Below, one piece after another: positions 17,478-25,372 of a stretch of DNA of 46,026 nt. The first letter of the stretch is position 1; each line of letters begins with the position of its first letter. The notes below the pieces were generated by a model. That model did not search any database, was not told the DNA's origin, and saw only the letters and a program-made list of their open reading frames with translations. The DNA is from a virus. The stretch spans positions 1 to 46,026 of IMG/VR virus record IMGVR_UViG_3300017605_001531; one strand, 5' to 3'. Position numbers and translations under genes: made by a program.

Positions 17478-20354
17478 GTGTCGACCGTTCTCTCGAACCG
17501 CCTCGCGACCTTCACCTTCGAGTCGGACGGCTCGACGGGGATGCGCCTCGCGAACTTCGAGTCTGCGGTCGGCAGCAAGACCTGGATCAACTCGGACGCC
17601 CGCCTCTGGCGCGCGAAGGTCTTCGACTCGACCGGCGTCGACCCGAACGTGCTGCCGGCGCTCGACCCGACGTTCGCTCAGTTCTCTGCCGGACCGATCA
17701 CGGTCGACGCGACCGGCAAGCAGATGATCCTGCGCTGGACGGCGATCCCGATGCCGGCCGGCACCGACAAGCTCGACGTCACGCTCACGCTGCGGCTGAA
17801 CGACAACGAGGACTGGCTGCGCGCGCGAATCTCGGCCGCCTGGAACGGCGCGGCGACGCGCTTCTCGCTCGACTCGATCGCGCCGCTGCCCCTCGCGATC
17901 GGTCCGCACAACGCCGGATACGACGCGGCTGTGGTCCCGTGCGTCGAGGGGATCATTTCGCGCGAGCCGCTCTCCTTCCTGCGCGACCCGTTCGAGCGCG
18001 ACTACCCGACTGCCGTCGGCGGGTGGTCGATGGCGCTGTGGGGCTACTACGAGCGGCTCACGAAGCAGGGATGGATGCTCTGGCTGGACGACAACCAGCT
18101 CGAGACGATCCGCATTCAGTGGACGAGCGACGGCGCGGCGGTGAAGTTCCTGCCGCTGCAGTACCAGCCGAACAACCTCGAGGCCGGCAACACCGCTGCC
18201 GCGCTCGGCTCGCTCTTCACCTTCTGCCTTCGGCCGATGACGATTCGGACGCGCCACGGCTGGAAGGACATGGGGAAGTTCTACCGGCAGCGCCTCGAGG
18301 CGAACCCGCAGTCGTGGTTCAAGCCGGTCCGCACGAAGCGCTCGGACTTCTCCGCTCAGGAGAAGAAGTTCACGATCTTCTGCGACATGTCGGCTAACGA
18401 CACGACGCACCTGCCGACGCAGCCCGGCCTCACCGACGCACTCATGGACGCGATCCGCACCGGATCGCTCGCGCCGGCTCCGACCCCGATCCTGATGCTG
18501 CTCGAGTTCGGGTCCTACCGCATCGACAAGGTGAACGAGACCGCGACGGTCGGCGACCTGCGCACGCAGATCCAGTCGATCTACACGAACAAGAACACCT
18601 TCACGGTGTGCTGGTTCCCTGGCGGCCCGTGGCCGTCCTCGACCCTCTCGAACGGCGTGCAGCCGGGCGGCTGGTCGGTCCACCGCTGGTTCAACGAATC
18701 GGGCGGCGGCGTCGACTCGGACGACCTCCGCTGGTGGACGACGAACGACATCCTCGGCGGGATGAGGATGTCGCGCCTCGGCAAGCTGCAGGGCGGCGGA
18801 AGCGATCGACTTGGCGAGCGTCCGACCGCGAAGTTCTATCGCGAGCGCATCTACCCGATCACCGCGTGGAACCCTGGAACGAGGACGGCGACCGTCACTG
18901 GCACGCCGAACGCTGACGGGTTCGTTGGGACGCTGAACGCGGTCGTCATGCCGGCGTCTGGCGCGGCGCGACTCGGCATCGCTCTCGTTACCGCGCTCGG
19001 CGCGACGACCGTCCAGGTTGCGGCGGACTTCGTCGGCGGAGACGACGTGGTCGTCACACCGGCGCCAGGCGACTCGCTCGTCGTCTTCATTCAGGACAAC
19101 GGCGACACGAATCCGTGCCCGCACGCAGTGACCCACTCCGCCGATCATCTGCGCCAACTCAAGCGCAATACGACCAAGGGCACGGCGAAGCTCTTCCGAC
19201 AGTCCGGCACGTACCTCGACACGTGGGCGCCTCCGCAGATGCGCCTCGGCCTCGACTTCCAACAGTTCTGCTACCGCGACCACACGGGTTGGTCGAAGAT
19301 CGACGGCGGCTACGTACCGCATCCTCGCGGCGGCGGTGCCTGGCTCGTGCGCGCCTGGAAGGACATCGCTGTCGCGCTGAAGCAGGCGGGTCGCGACGCC
19401 CAGGTCGCCCTCGGAGGACCGTCCTTCTACTGGTTGACCGGAGAGGGCATCGCCGAGCCGCTGATGGAAGAGTTCGACATGAACTTCCACCGCTGCGGCA
19501 GCGGTGGTCTCTGGCAGGGCAGCCCCGTCCCGAACAAGTGGCTCGCGGTGCCGCTGATGTCCGTGACGCACGCCGGGCGCTTCTTCAGCCGCGGGCTGAA
19601 CCAGGAGTTCTCGTCGGCCGCCCTCAACGCGATCGCCCCGTTCAACGATCCCGAGCTCCACTTGACGATGGCGTACTGGCTCGCCTACGAGTGGCCGTAC
19701 GGCGCCGTGATGCCGGTGCTCTCGTTCTTCGAGTCGACCGGGCTTCCGGCGAAGAACTTCTTCGACGACACGCTCTACGTGAGCGGCGGTGGCTCGATCT
19801 CGAACGTCGTGAAGCAGATCCGCGACCTGTGGGTGCAGATCACCCAGGCGGAGACGAACTGGCTGTGCGCCGAAGGCTTCCGCTACGGCGAGTTCCTCGG
19901 CTGCGGAGAGATCGACCCGACGGGAACGGACGTGACGACGGGTCGAGCCGAGACGACCTACGCGAATATCTACACGAGCTTCGACGTGATCGAGGATCGC
20001 GCGACCACGCCGCGCGTCGTGCATGGCGTCTGGCGGGCCGACGACGGCTCGGTTCGCGTCGTGATGGCGAACTGGACGGACACCTCCGGCGCGCTCTCCG
20101 TCCGGCTCGACACCGAGGACGCCGGCCTCGGCGCCCCGAAGTCGAACCTCTTGCGCGCCGTCACCGCCACGCGCGTCAACTCGGCGCGCGCCACCCAGCC
20201 CGACGTCGCGTTCGACGCGGAGACCGGGCAACTCTCGATCGAGTCGCTCGCCCCCTTCTCCGTGGCAGTCGTCATCCTCGAGCCCGCCGACCTCGGCGAC
20301 GTGGCCGGCGACCCGCGCGGTGACGAGTGCTCGTGCACCGGCTTCTCGATCTAG
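17478..20354 (+). CDS. Glycoside-hydrolase-like protein (DUF6259-like), probable tailspike enzyme
   Basis: This 958-residue protein has the three-part layout of large carbohydrate-active enzymes: an N-terminal beta-sandwich (about 1-290), a TIM-barrel-like centre (about 300-760) and a C-terminal beta-sandwich ending near 930. The centre contains LGLDFQQF (Asp593), HPRGGG (615-620) and TGEGIAEPLMEEFDMNF (Glu656 and Glu660). These match, in order and style, what I remember of DUF6259/alpha-galactosidase-like proteins. Asp593 and Glu656 are plausible catalytic residues by inference. The barrel is interrupted near 470-540 by a beta-rich insertion (TRTATVTGTPNADGFVGTL). As the last large gene of the virion module it is a good candidate for a receptor-degrading tailspike. 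Substrate unknown. Confidence 0.7.
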   Translation: MSTVLSNRLATFTFESDGSTGMRLANFESAVGSKTWINSDARLWRAKVFDSTGVDPNVLPALDPTFAQFSAGPITVDATGKQMILRWTAIPMPAGTDKLDVTLTLRLNDNEDWLRARISAAWNGAATRFSLDSIAPLPLAIGPHNAGYDAAVVPCVEGIISREPLSFLRDPFERDYPTAVGGWSMALWGYYERLTKQGWMLWLDDNQLETIRIQWTSDGAAVKFLPLQYQPNNLEAGNTAAALGSLFTFCLRPMTIRTRHGWKDMGKFYRQRLEANPQSWFKPVRTKRSDFSAQEKKFTIFCDMSANDTTHLPTQPGLTDALMDAIRTGSLAPAPTPILMLLEFGSYRIDKVNETATVGDLRTQIQSIYTNKNTFTVCWFPGGPWPSSTLSNGVQPGGWSVHRWFNESGGGVDSDDLRWWTTNDILGGMRMSRLGKLQGGGSDRLGERPTAKFYRERIYPITAWNPGTRTATVTGTPNADGFVGTLNAVVMPASGAARLGIALVTALGATTVQVAADFVGGDDVVVTPAPGDSLVVFIQDNGDTNPCPHAVTHSADHLRQLKRNTTKGTAKLFRQSGTYLDTWAPPQMRLGLDFQQFCYRDHTGWSKIDGGYVPHPRGGGAWLVRAWKDIAVALKQAGRDAQVALGGPSFYWLTGEGIAEPLMEEFDMNFHRCGSGGLWQGSPVPNKWLAVPLMSVTHAGRFFSRGLNQEFSSAALNAIAPFNDPELHLTMAYWLAYEWPYGAVMPVLSFFESTGLPAKNFFDDTLYVSGGGSISNVVKQIRDLWVQITQAETNWLCAEGFRYGEFLGCGEIDPTGTDVTTGRAETTYANIYTSFDVIEDRATTPRVVHGVWRADDGSVRVVMANWTDTSGALSVRLDTEDAGLGAPKSNLLRAVTATRVNSARATQPDVAFDAETGQLSIESLAPFSVAVVILEPADLGDVAGDPRGDECSCTGFSI

Positions 20355-20362
20355 GAGCGCCG

Positions 20363-20698
20363 ATGGACTCCGTGAAGGATGACCTGAAGGTATTCCTCTG
20401 CGCCTGCATCCTGCCGGCGTGCGCAGCCTTCGCGCTCTTCTGCGTGATGTCGTGCGGCTGGTCGCAGCAGCCAGGCGAGAGCGACATCGCCTACCTGCGC
20501 CGGCGCGCCGAGACCGCGGAGAAGGCGAGGTCGACCGCGGAGGAGGTGACGAAGGCCGCGGCCCCGTTCCTCCCCCCTCCGCTCAACTACATCGCCACGC
20601 TCGGCGCAGCGGCGCTCGGCGAGTACGGCAGGAAGACGATCACTCGCAAGGCTCGGAACAGGCGGCGTCGTAAGCCGAAGGAAACACGAGCAGCCTGA
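20363..20698 (+). CDS. Membrane protein at the end of the late module (lysis candidate)
   Basis: A 111-residue protein starting at the ATG at 20363 after AGGAG. It has an N-terminal hydrophobic segment with four cysteines (LCACILPACAAFALFCVMSC) whose end, VMSC, loosely resembles a lipobox. A charged helix (YLRRRAETAEKARSTAEEVT), a short second hydrophobic stretch (LNYIATLGAAALG) and a very basic tail (RKARNRRRRKPKE) follow. It could be a spanin-like lipoprotein or a holin; neither is certain. The 3' end overlaps the convergent glycosylase-like gene by 59 bases. Confidence 0.65.
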   Translation: MDSVKDDLKVFLCACILPACAAFALFCVMSCGWSQQPGESDIAYLRRRAETAEKARSTAEEVTKAAAPFLPPPLNYIATLGAAALGEYGRKTITRKARNRRRRKPKETRAA

Positions 20699-21224
20699 GG
20701 AACTTCCTCGCGCGCTCCAGGTTCTCAGGTTCCTTCCACCAGTCCGTCGACCCGAGTGGGTTCGGCATCACGGCCACGCGGCAGCCAGGCGGGCCGGAGG
20801 CAAGCGGCGTCCACTCGAACCACTCCCTGGTCTCGGCAAGCCCGAACGCCGCTGCGACGCGCCTGCCGAGCACGACGAGCCTCGCTGGCTCGGGCAGCGC
20901 TTCTCGGTTGCCACGACGTTCGAGGTAATCGTCGTTCAGGTCGATCAGGACGTGCTTCGCAGCCATCCGCGCCGACTTGGCGTCGAAGATCGAGACGCCC
21001 GCCTCGTCGACCCCCTCGTAGCGACTGAGGAGCGCGATGCGCGCGAAGGCGACCATGAAGCCGTTCGGCCACGTGACGCCGGCGAGTTCGGCGATCCTCT
21101 TCCCGATGGCTCCTGCGAGCGGATGATGTCGGTCGCCGTCCGGCCCGATGCATTCTCCGACCAGGAGCGGGCGGCCCTCCGCAACGCGCTTCGTCATTAC
21201 GCGCATGACGATGGGGTTCGTCAC
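20640..21224 (-). CDS. Uracil-DNA-glycosylase-like superfamily protein
   Basis: A 194-residue protein from a GTG start with GAGG 5 bases upstream. Three segments fit the uracil-DNA-glycosylase fold: LLVGECIGPDGDRHHPLAG (20-38), LVVLGRRVAAAFGL (116-129) and MPNPLGSTDWW (153-163), which corresponds to the usual HPSG-type loop. In place of the loop His there is Asn155, so the chemistry may differ from standard uracil excision. It is the last gene of the - strand recombination operon and runs tail-to-tail into the late module. A role in base repair or modified-base processing is inferred. Confidence 0.6.
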   Translation of the reverse strand: MTNPIVMRVMTKRVAEGRPLLVGECIGPDGDRHHPLAGAIGKRIAELAGVTWPNGFMVAFARIALLSRYEGVDEAGVSIFDAKSARMAAKHVLIDLNDDYLERRGNREALPEPARLVVLGRRVAAAFGLAETREWFEWTPLASGPPGCRVAVMPNPLGSTDWWKEPENLERARKFLRLLVFPSAYDAACSEPCE

Positions 21225-21327
21225 GAGATCCTCAAGTGGCGGGCTTCGGACACGCGGCCCGCCAGCGCGTTGGTCTCCTCCAGCGCCAAGTCAAAGAGGG
21301 GAACCTTGGCGATGAAGTGTGGTCCCT

Positions 21328-22653
21328 TCAGATGCCGCGCTCCAGCAGCGCGTAGTAGATGTCAGCGTACCGTGCCTTCTCGTCCCACGCGGGCTCTCCC
21401 GGCTTCGGCAGCAGCGCGGCGAGGTCAGCGATCGAGCCGTCCGTCGATCCGAGCAGCATCGCCCACGCCCCGACGAAGAGCTCGAGGTCGGCCAGTCGCG
21501 GCGTGTCCTGGATGAAGTTCGGAGCCGGACCTACCAGCCGGTAGACGTGCCCCTTGTCCTTCTCGAGCAGATTAGCGCGGTCGACCGTCGCCTGGTCGAA
21601 CCCCGAATTCGTCGAGAACGCGTACGACATGCCGGCCTTGTCGATCGCGCGCACGCCGAAGTCGCCGAGTCGCGCGAGCGCCCACGAGCGCAGCTTCTCG
21701 GCGAGGAGCTTGTCCGAGATCAGGTTCGAGCGCAGCAGGTAGCCGATCCCGTTGAAGAGGATCGCTTCCTGAAAGCCGAGCCCTCCCTTGATCTCCCCGC
21801 TGCCGTCGTGCAGGTCGACCATCGTCGACTCGCTCACGTGGTCGGCGCCGAGCGGAATCGGGTTCGACAGCAAGTCCTTCACGTAGGCGACCAGGTGCTC
21901 CTTCGGGCCGTGGCCGGCGAGGAAGCGGTCCTTGAACTCCTGGTCGGCCGTGTCGAACCCCAGCAGGCAGGCGCGCGTGAAGAACTGCAGCATCCATCCG
22001 ACCGCACGCGGTTGCTGGCTGCCGGTCCAGCCCTTCGCGCACGCACCGTTCGGCATGATGCCGGGGAACGATGAAGCGACCCACGCGAGCAGCATCGTGA
22101 AGTTCGCCAGCGACGCGTCGATGCCGAGCGCGGCGCCGCTGAAGAGCGACGACGACTCGAGGTGCGCGGGGTCGAAGATGTCGTACCCCTCTCCGTCCGT
22201 CATGTCGTACTTCCACCCGTCCACGCAGGTCCCGTAGTAGGCGGTGTAGCTGAACTTGAACGGCAGGTGCGCGACCGGGCGCTGGAACTGCGTGTCGTTC
22301 CACGGCATCAGGTCAGAGACGTTCCCCTCGCCTCGGACGACCTTCTCGAAGACCGTCGACAGGAACGAGCGCCGGCCACCTCCCGTCGTGTGGGTCTGCC
22401 GCGTCGAGTCGAACTCTTCGCCGCCAGGAGGATTCGGGGGCGGCCCCTCGAATCGGCAGAAGCCGGACTCGAACCCGAGCGCCGGTGCGATCACCGGCCC
22501 GCGGTACGCGGTGTCGGTCGAACTCGCGAGCTTGTGCGTCCGAGCCGCGTCGAAGACGAAGATGTTCCCCGTCTTCGGGCTGTTGAACGCGAGGTAGTGG
22601 TCGTCCTTCGAGGTGTTGAACTGAAAGTCAGGTCGGAACTTCGTCACGAGCAT
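21328..22653 (-). CDS. Unknown 441-residue protein in the recombination operon
   Basis: A large protein with a strong AAGGAGG site before its ATG; it overlaps the RusA-like gene by 26 bases. The N-terminal third is beta-rich with many aromatics (FRPDFQFNTSKDDHYLAFNS; LPFKFSYTAYYGTCVDGWKY). The rest is mostly helical (SLFSGAALGIDASLANFTML; LQFFTRACLLGFDTADQEF; LADLELFVGAWAMLLGSTDG). I recognise no catalytic motif or domain family. It lies between a resolvase and a glycosylase-like gene, yet its composition looks more like a structural or carbohydrate-active protein than a DNA enzyme. Confidence 0.75.
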   Translation of the reverse strand: MLVTKFRPDFQFNTSKDDHYLAFNSPKTGNIFVFDAARTHKLASSTDTAYRGPVIAPALGFESGFCRFEGPPPNPPGGEEFDSTRQTHTTGGGRRSFLSTVFEKVVRGEGNVSDLMPWNDTQFQRPVAHLPFKFSYTAYYGTCVDGWKYDMTDGEGYDIFDPAHLESSSLFSGAALGIDASLANFTMLLAWVASSFPGIMPNGACAKGWTGSQQPRAVGWMLQFFTRACLLGFDTADQEFKDRFLAGHGPKEHLVAYVKDLLSNPIPLGADHVSESTMVDLHDGSGEIKGGLGFQEAILFNGIGYLLRSNLISDKLLAEKLRSWALARLGDFGVRAIDKAGMSYAFSTNSGFDQATVDRANLLEKDKGHVYRLVGPAPNFIQDTPRLADLELFVGAWAMLLGSTDGSIADLAALLPKPGEPAWDEKARYADIYYALLERGI

Positions 22654-23107
22654 CGCCCCCTCCTTCTTCTTCCAGATTGACGACCGAGACGAGCGCGCGC
22701 GGCGTCAGCGTCGGGGTCGCGTAGACCTTCTCGATCCGATGCGTCACGATCCTCGAGTCATCTTCGTACGCGATGCCAGTGAGCGCGTCCTCAAGTGCGC
22801 GCACGAGCTTCGAGAGATCCGGCCTCGTAGCAGGGAATCGAGGCGCCTTCGGCCTGAGCCCTCTCTTTCCGTAGTGGCCGACGGGCCGCGGCAGAACGAA
22901 CGTGACGCGCAGTTCTACCGGACCACTCGCGGGCCACGCCTCGTCGCTCTCGGCAATCGCGCGCTGCGCCATCGCGGCGAGTTCCTGGCGCCACGGCATC
23001 GTGCGGCTGTTGTCCTGGCGCAAGAACGGCCTGCCATCCTTCGTCACGCCAGGAATGAAGCTGCCCTGCGTCGCAGCGACGCCGAGCACCTCGAACGAGA
23101 GGCTCAC
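22628..23107 (-). CDS. rusA: RusA-like Holliday junction resolvase
   Basis: A 159-residue protein with the RusA signature: SRTMPWRQELAAMAQRA (34-50), VTFVLPRPVGHYGKRG (68-83) and, in the active-site region, RPDLSKLVRALEDALTG (95-111) followed by YEDDSRIV (114-121). RusA enzymes are dimeric, Mg-dependent nucleases that cut four-way DNA junctions. Asp97, Asp107 and Asp116/117 fit the acidic cluster, but the second residue of the usual DxD is Ser99. It lies next to the RecT and exonuclease genes, consistent with resolving recombination or replication intermediates before packaging. Confidence 0.8.
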   Translation of the reverse strand: MSLSFEVLGVAATQGSFIPGVTKDGRPFLRQDNSRTMPWRQELAAMAQRAIAESDEAWPASGPVELRVTFVLPRPVGHYGKRGLRPKAPRFPATRPDLSKLVRALEDALTGIAYEDDSRIVTHRIEKVYATPTLTPRALVSVVNLEEEGGGDARDEVPT

Positions 23108-23109
23108 GG

Positions 23110-24258
23110 CTAGGTCGCCGCGATCAGTTCGTCGCGGAGCTTGCGCAGGCCGTCCGTGCCGAGCGAGTAGCCCTTGCCGGCGAGCTCGCCGCCGTGCTTC
23201 TTCAGGAGTGCGGTGAAGAGTTCTTCGCCGACCTGATCGCGCAGGGAGTTCACCTCCGAGAGCAGGGACGACGCGAGCCGCTCGTACGCCGTGCGATCGT
23301 CCGCGGGAGCCGAGGTGGCCGCACCAGCCGGCTCCGTCTGCTCCTTCGGCTTGTTCGGGCGCCGGCGCGGCGGGATCGCTCCAGCAGGAGAGGTCGGCCC
23401 AGGTTCAGGCGGCGTCGGCGACGATGGAGTGGTTGGGGACCCCGCCGCCGCCTCCCTCCCCTGGTCCGACCCCTCCACTTCTTCTCGCAGGTCAGCAACG
23501 GACGTCGGCGCGGCAGGCTTCGTCGGCGCCACGTCGATCACGCCTTCTGGCAGGTCGAGTTCGCCGCGGTCGTCCGCTTCGATCGCGCGCGCGGTCTCGA
23601 TGCTCTTCGGAGCGTACTTCATCACGGAGATCAGCAGCGTCTTCTTCGCCATCGACGCCCAGTCGGTGTTCCACACCGAGTCTTCGCGGCCGTCCTTGCT
23701 GAAGCGGCGCCGGTGCGCTTCGACCTTCTCCGCCTGCCACACGTCCCAAAAGACGCCGCCGCTCTGCGTGCGGATGATCGCGTAGACGTGCGTGATCTCC
23801 GCATCGAAATTGTCCTTCCCCTCGCGGTGCTCGAGCTTCTCGTTCAGCCCCTTCTCGAAGAGGATGTGGTCGCCCTTGCGCACCACGTCGGCACGCACGC
23901 TCGCGATGTCTCCGGTGCGGTAGCAGAGGTCGAGGAGCCCCTGGTAGCCGATTTGGAAGTTCGCCTCGAGCGCGCCGTTGTTGCGGTTGTTCTTGCGCGG
24001 GATCAGGTAGGCGCGTCCGAGCGTGCCGTCGGGTTCGAGCCCGACCTGCGCCGCCGTCATCAGCGCGGCGAAGACGCTCTTCGGCGTGCAGTCGAGGAGC
24101 TTGGGGTTCTTCTGGCAGGCCGTCACCGAGATCCGCATGAGGCGCTCGGCCGTCATGTGCCTCGGAAGGGCCATTTCGAACTGCGGCTTCATCCGAGCGA
24201 GCATCCCTCGGAAGTCGGCCATCTTCGGATCGGCAACAGCAGGCGCTTGCGCGTTCAC
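23110..24258 (-). CDS. recT: RecT-family single-strand annealing protein
   Basis: A 382-residue protein starting at the GTG at 24258, which overlaps the exonuclease stop as GTGA and has AAGGAGG 7 bases upstream. The first 220 residues match RecT proteins: LMRISVTACQKNPKLLDCTP, VFAALMTAAQVGLEPDGTLG, AYLIPRKNNRNN, FQIGYQGLLDLCYRTG and DWASMAKKTLLISVMKYAP. RecT anneals complementary single strands made by its partner exonuclease. After it comes a long Pro/Ser/Thr/Ala linker (about 245-320) and a separate C-terminal helical domain (ERLASSLLSEVNSLRDQVGE) that is larger than usual for the family and may bind a partner. Confidence 0.9.
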   Translation of the reverse strand: MNAQAPAVADPKMADFRGMLARMKPQFEMALPRHMTAERLMRISVTACQKNPKLLDCTPKSVFAALMTAAQVGLEPDGTLGRAYLIPRKNNRNNGALEANFQIGYQGLLDLCYRTGDIASVRADVVRKGDHILFEKGLNEKLEHREGKDNFDAEITHVYAIIRTQSGGVFWDVWQAEKVEAHRRRFSKDGREDSVWNTDWASMAKKTLLISVMKYAPKSIETARAIEADDRGELDLPEGVIDVAPTKPAAPTSVADLREEVEGSDQGREAAAGSPTTPSSPTPPEPGPTSPAGAIPPRRRPNKPKEQTEPAGAATSAPADDRTAYERLASSLLSEVNSLRDQVGEELFTALLKKHGGELAGKGYSLGTDGLRKLRDELIAAT

Positions 24259-25229
24259 TCCTTGTCCTCCTTGAGTTCGAGCCACTGCGCGTCGTTCACC
24301 GTGTGCGACGCGCGCTTCTTCAGCTTCGACACGAGACGCAGGCCGGAGTTCGGGAAGGTCGCGAGCGACGCTCCGTTCATCCTCGAGAGGAGCGCGTTCT
24401 GGTCAGCCTTCGCGAGATCGTCCCAGCCATCCGCGATCTTGCGATAGGAGGACGCCTCGGCGCGTCGCTGCCTCCAGCGCTCCGCGAGCTCCAGGTCCGC
24501 CGGCGCCATGATCGCCACCTTCTCCGGCACCGGCGGACACGCAGCCGCGAGCAGGGCCGAATCGTCGGGTCCGGCGTCGGGCAGCGGCACGTCTTCTCCC
24601 CTGCGACGCGCGAGCACCGTCTCCCATGCGGCGCGCAGGCGGCGAACCAGCGTCGCCTGGAACCTCTCGTCAGCCACGTAGGAGTAGATCCGAAACTCCG
24701 GCTCCCTCGCCATGAAGAGCACCGCGAGGTCCGCGTCTCGCAGCCCCGTGCAATACATCTGTTGCTGGACCTGGACTTGGTACGTGAGCGGCACACCCTT
24801 CTCGTCCCAGTCTTCGGAGTCGCCGGCGGTCTTGAACTCGACCAGGCGGCGTTCGTGCCCCTTCTCGTCGACCCAGCCGTCCGGCGTGCCGAGCACGAAC
24901 GGCGCCTCCGTGCGCAGGAAGATCGTGCGCTTCGACGGCGCGATCACGAAGAACGGGCGCTGCACCTCGAGCCCGCGCCAGTGCTCGTAGTTCGCGGCGA
25001 TGCCGGCTTCAAGGAGTTCGCGGATCTTGAGCGACCGCTTCTGCTCCTCGCTCTCCTGGCGCAGCTTCGCCGCGACAACGTCGGCGCCCGAGCGCCACTT
25101 CTTCCACTTGCCTGGCGGGAAGAACGCGGCCGACTCGCTCGCCCCGAAGCCGTGCTCGCGACGGAACGCGAGCCACTCATGGTCGAATTCGAACTCGAAC
25201 GATCGGACCGTCGAGACCTCGCTGCTCAT
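24255..25229 (-). CDS. YqaJ/lambda-type recombination exonuclease
   Basis: A 324-residue protein with GGAGGAAG before the ATG. Family motifs appear in order: GFGASESAAF (27-36), GTPDGWV (114-120), LVEFKTA (129-135) and PLTYQVQVQQQMYC (147-160), which form the metal-binding nuclease centre of lambda-exonuclease/YqaJ enzymes (Asp117, Glu131, Lys133). Such enzymes chew one strand of double-stranded ends and load an annealing protein, here encoded immediately downstream with a 4-base overlap. The C-terminal third is charged and helical. The start overlaps the stop of a zinc-ribbon microprotein as ATGA. Confidence 0.88.
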   Translation of the reverse strand: MSSEVSTVRSFEFEFDHEWLAFRREHGFGASESAAFFPPGKWKKWRSGADVVAAKLRQESEEQKRSLKIRELLEAGIAANYEHWRGLEVQRPFFVIAPSKRTIFLRTEAPFVLGTPDGWVDEKGHERRLVEFKTAGDSEDWDEKGVPLTYQVQVQQQMYCTGLRDADLAVLFMAREPEFRIYSYVADERFQATLVRRLRAAWETVLARRRGEDVPLPDAGPDDSALLAAACPPVPEKVAIMAPADLELAERWRQRRAEASSYRKIADGWDDLAKADQNALLSRMNGASLATFPNSGLRLVSKLKKRASHTVNDAQWLELKEDKE

Positions 25230-25372
25230 CGGCTCGCTTCCTCCGCTTCAATCTGCCGCTGCTCGCGACAGGATCGGCACTCGTTCACGCCGTCGCTGCG
25301 CTTGGCGCCGCAGGTCGGGCACTCGCGCGGGTCGATGCACGGGACTTCAGGAGGCTTCTTCGCTTCATCCAC
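25226..25372 (-). CDS. Zinc-ribbon microprotein (48 residues)
   Basis: A 48-residue gene between the methyltransferase and the exonuclease. The GTG at 25372 has AAGGAG 8 bases upstream and lies inside the last codons of the methyltransferase (8-base overlap); the stop overlaps the exonuclease start as ATGA. The protein holds a compact four-cysteine cluster, CPTCGAKRSDGVNECRSC (18-35), which should bind one zinc, and ends with a Gln/Glu-rich helix. Tight coupling on both sides suggests a real small protein, possibly an accessory to the exonuclease or methyltransferase. Confidence 0.75.
   Translation of the reverse strand: MDEAKKPPEVPCIDPRECPTCGAKRSDGVNECRSCREQRQIEAEEASR

Noticed and set aside
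17172-20231. Reverse-strand open frame of 1019 codons opposite the glycosidase-like gene
   Set aside because: Arginine-rich antisense shadow; the + strand frame carries the conserved motifs.
21225-21327. Possible 36-residue reverse-strand peptide ending in a TGA that overlaps the glycosylase-like start
   Set aside because: The frame is open and the overlap is suggestive, but only a CTG could start it, although GGAG lies upstream. Not enough support; otherwise the gap holds nothing recognisable.
21822-21838. Palindromic GTCGA-CCATCG-TCGAC segment
   Set aside because: It lies inside the 441-residue gene, is far from any start codon and lacks the other leader parts.
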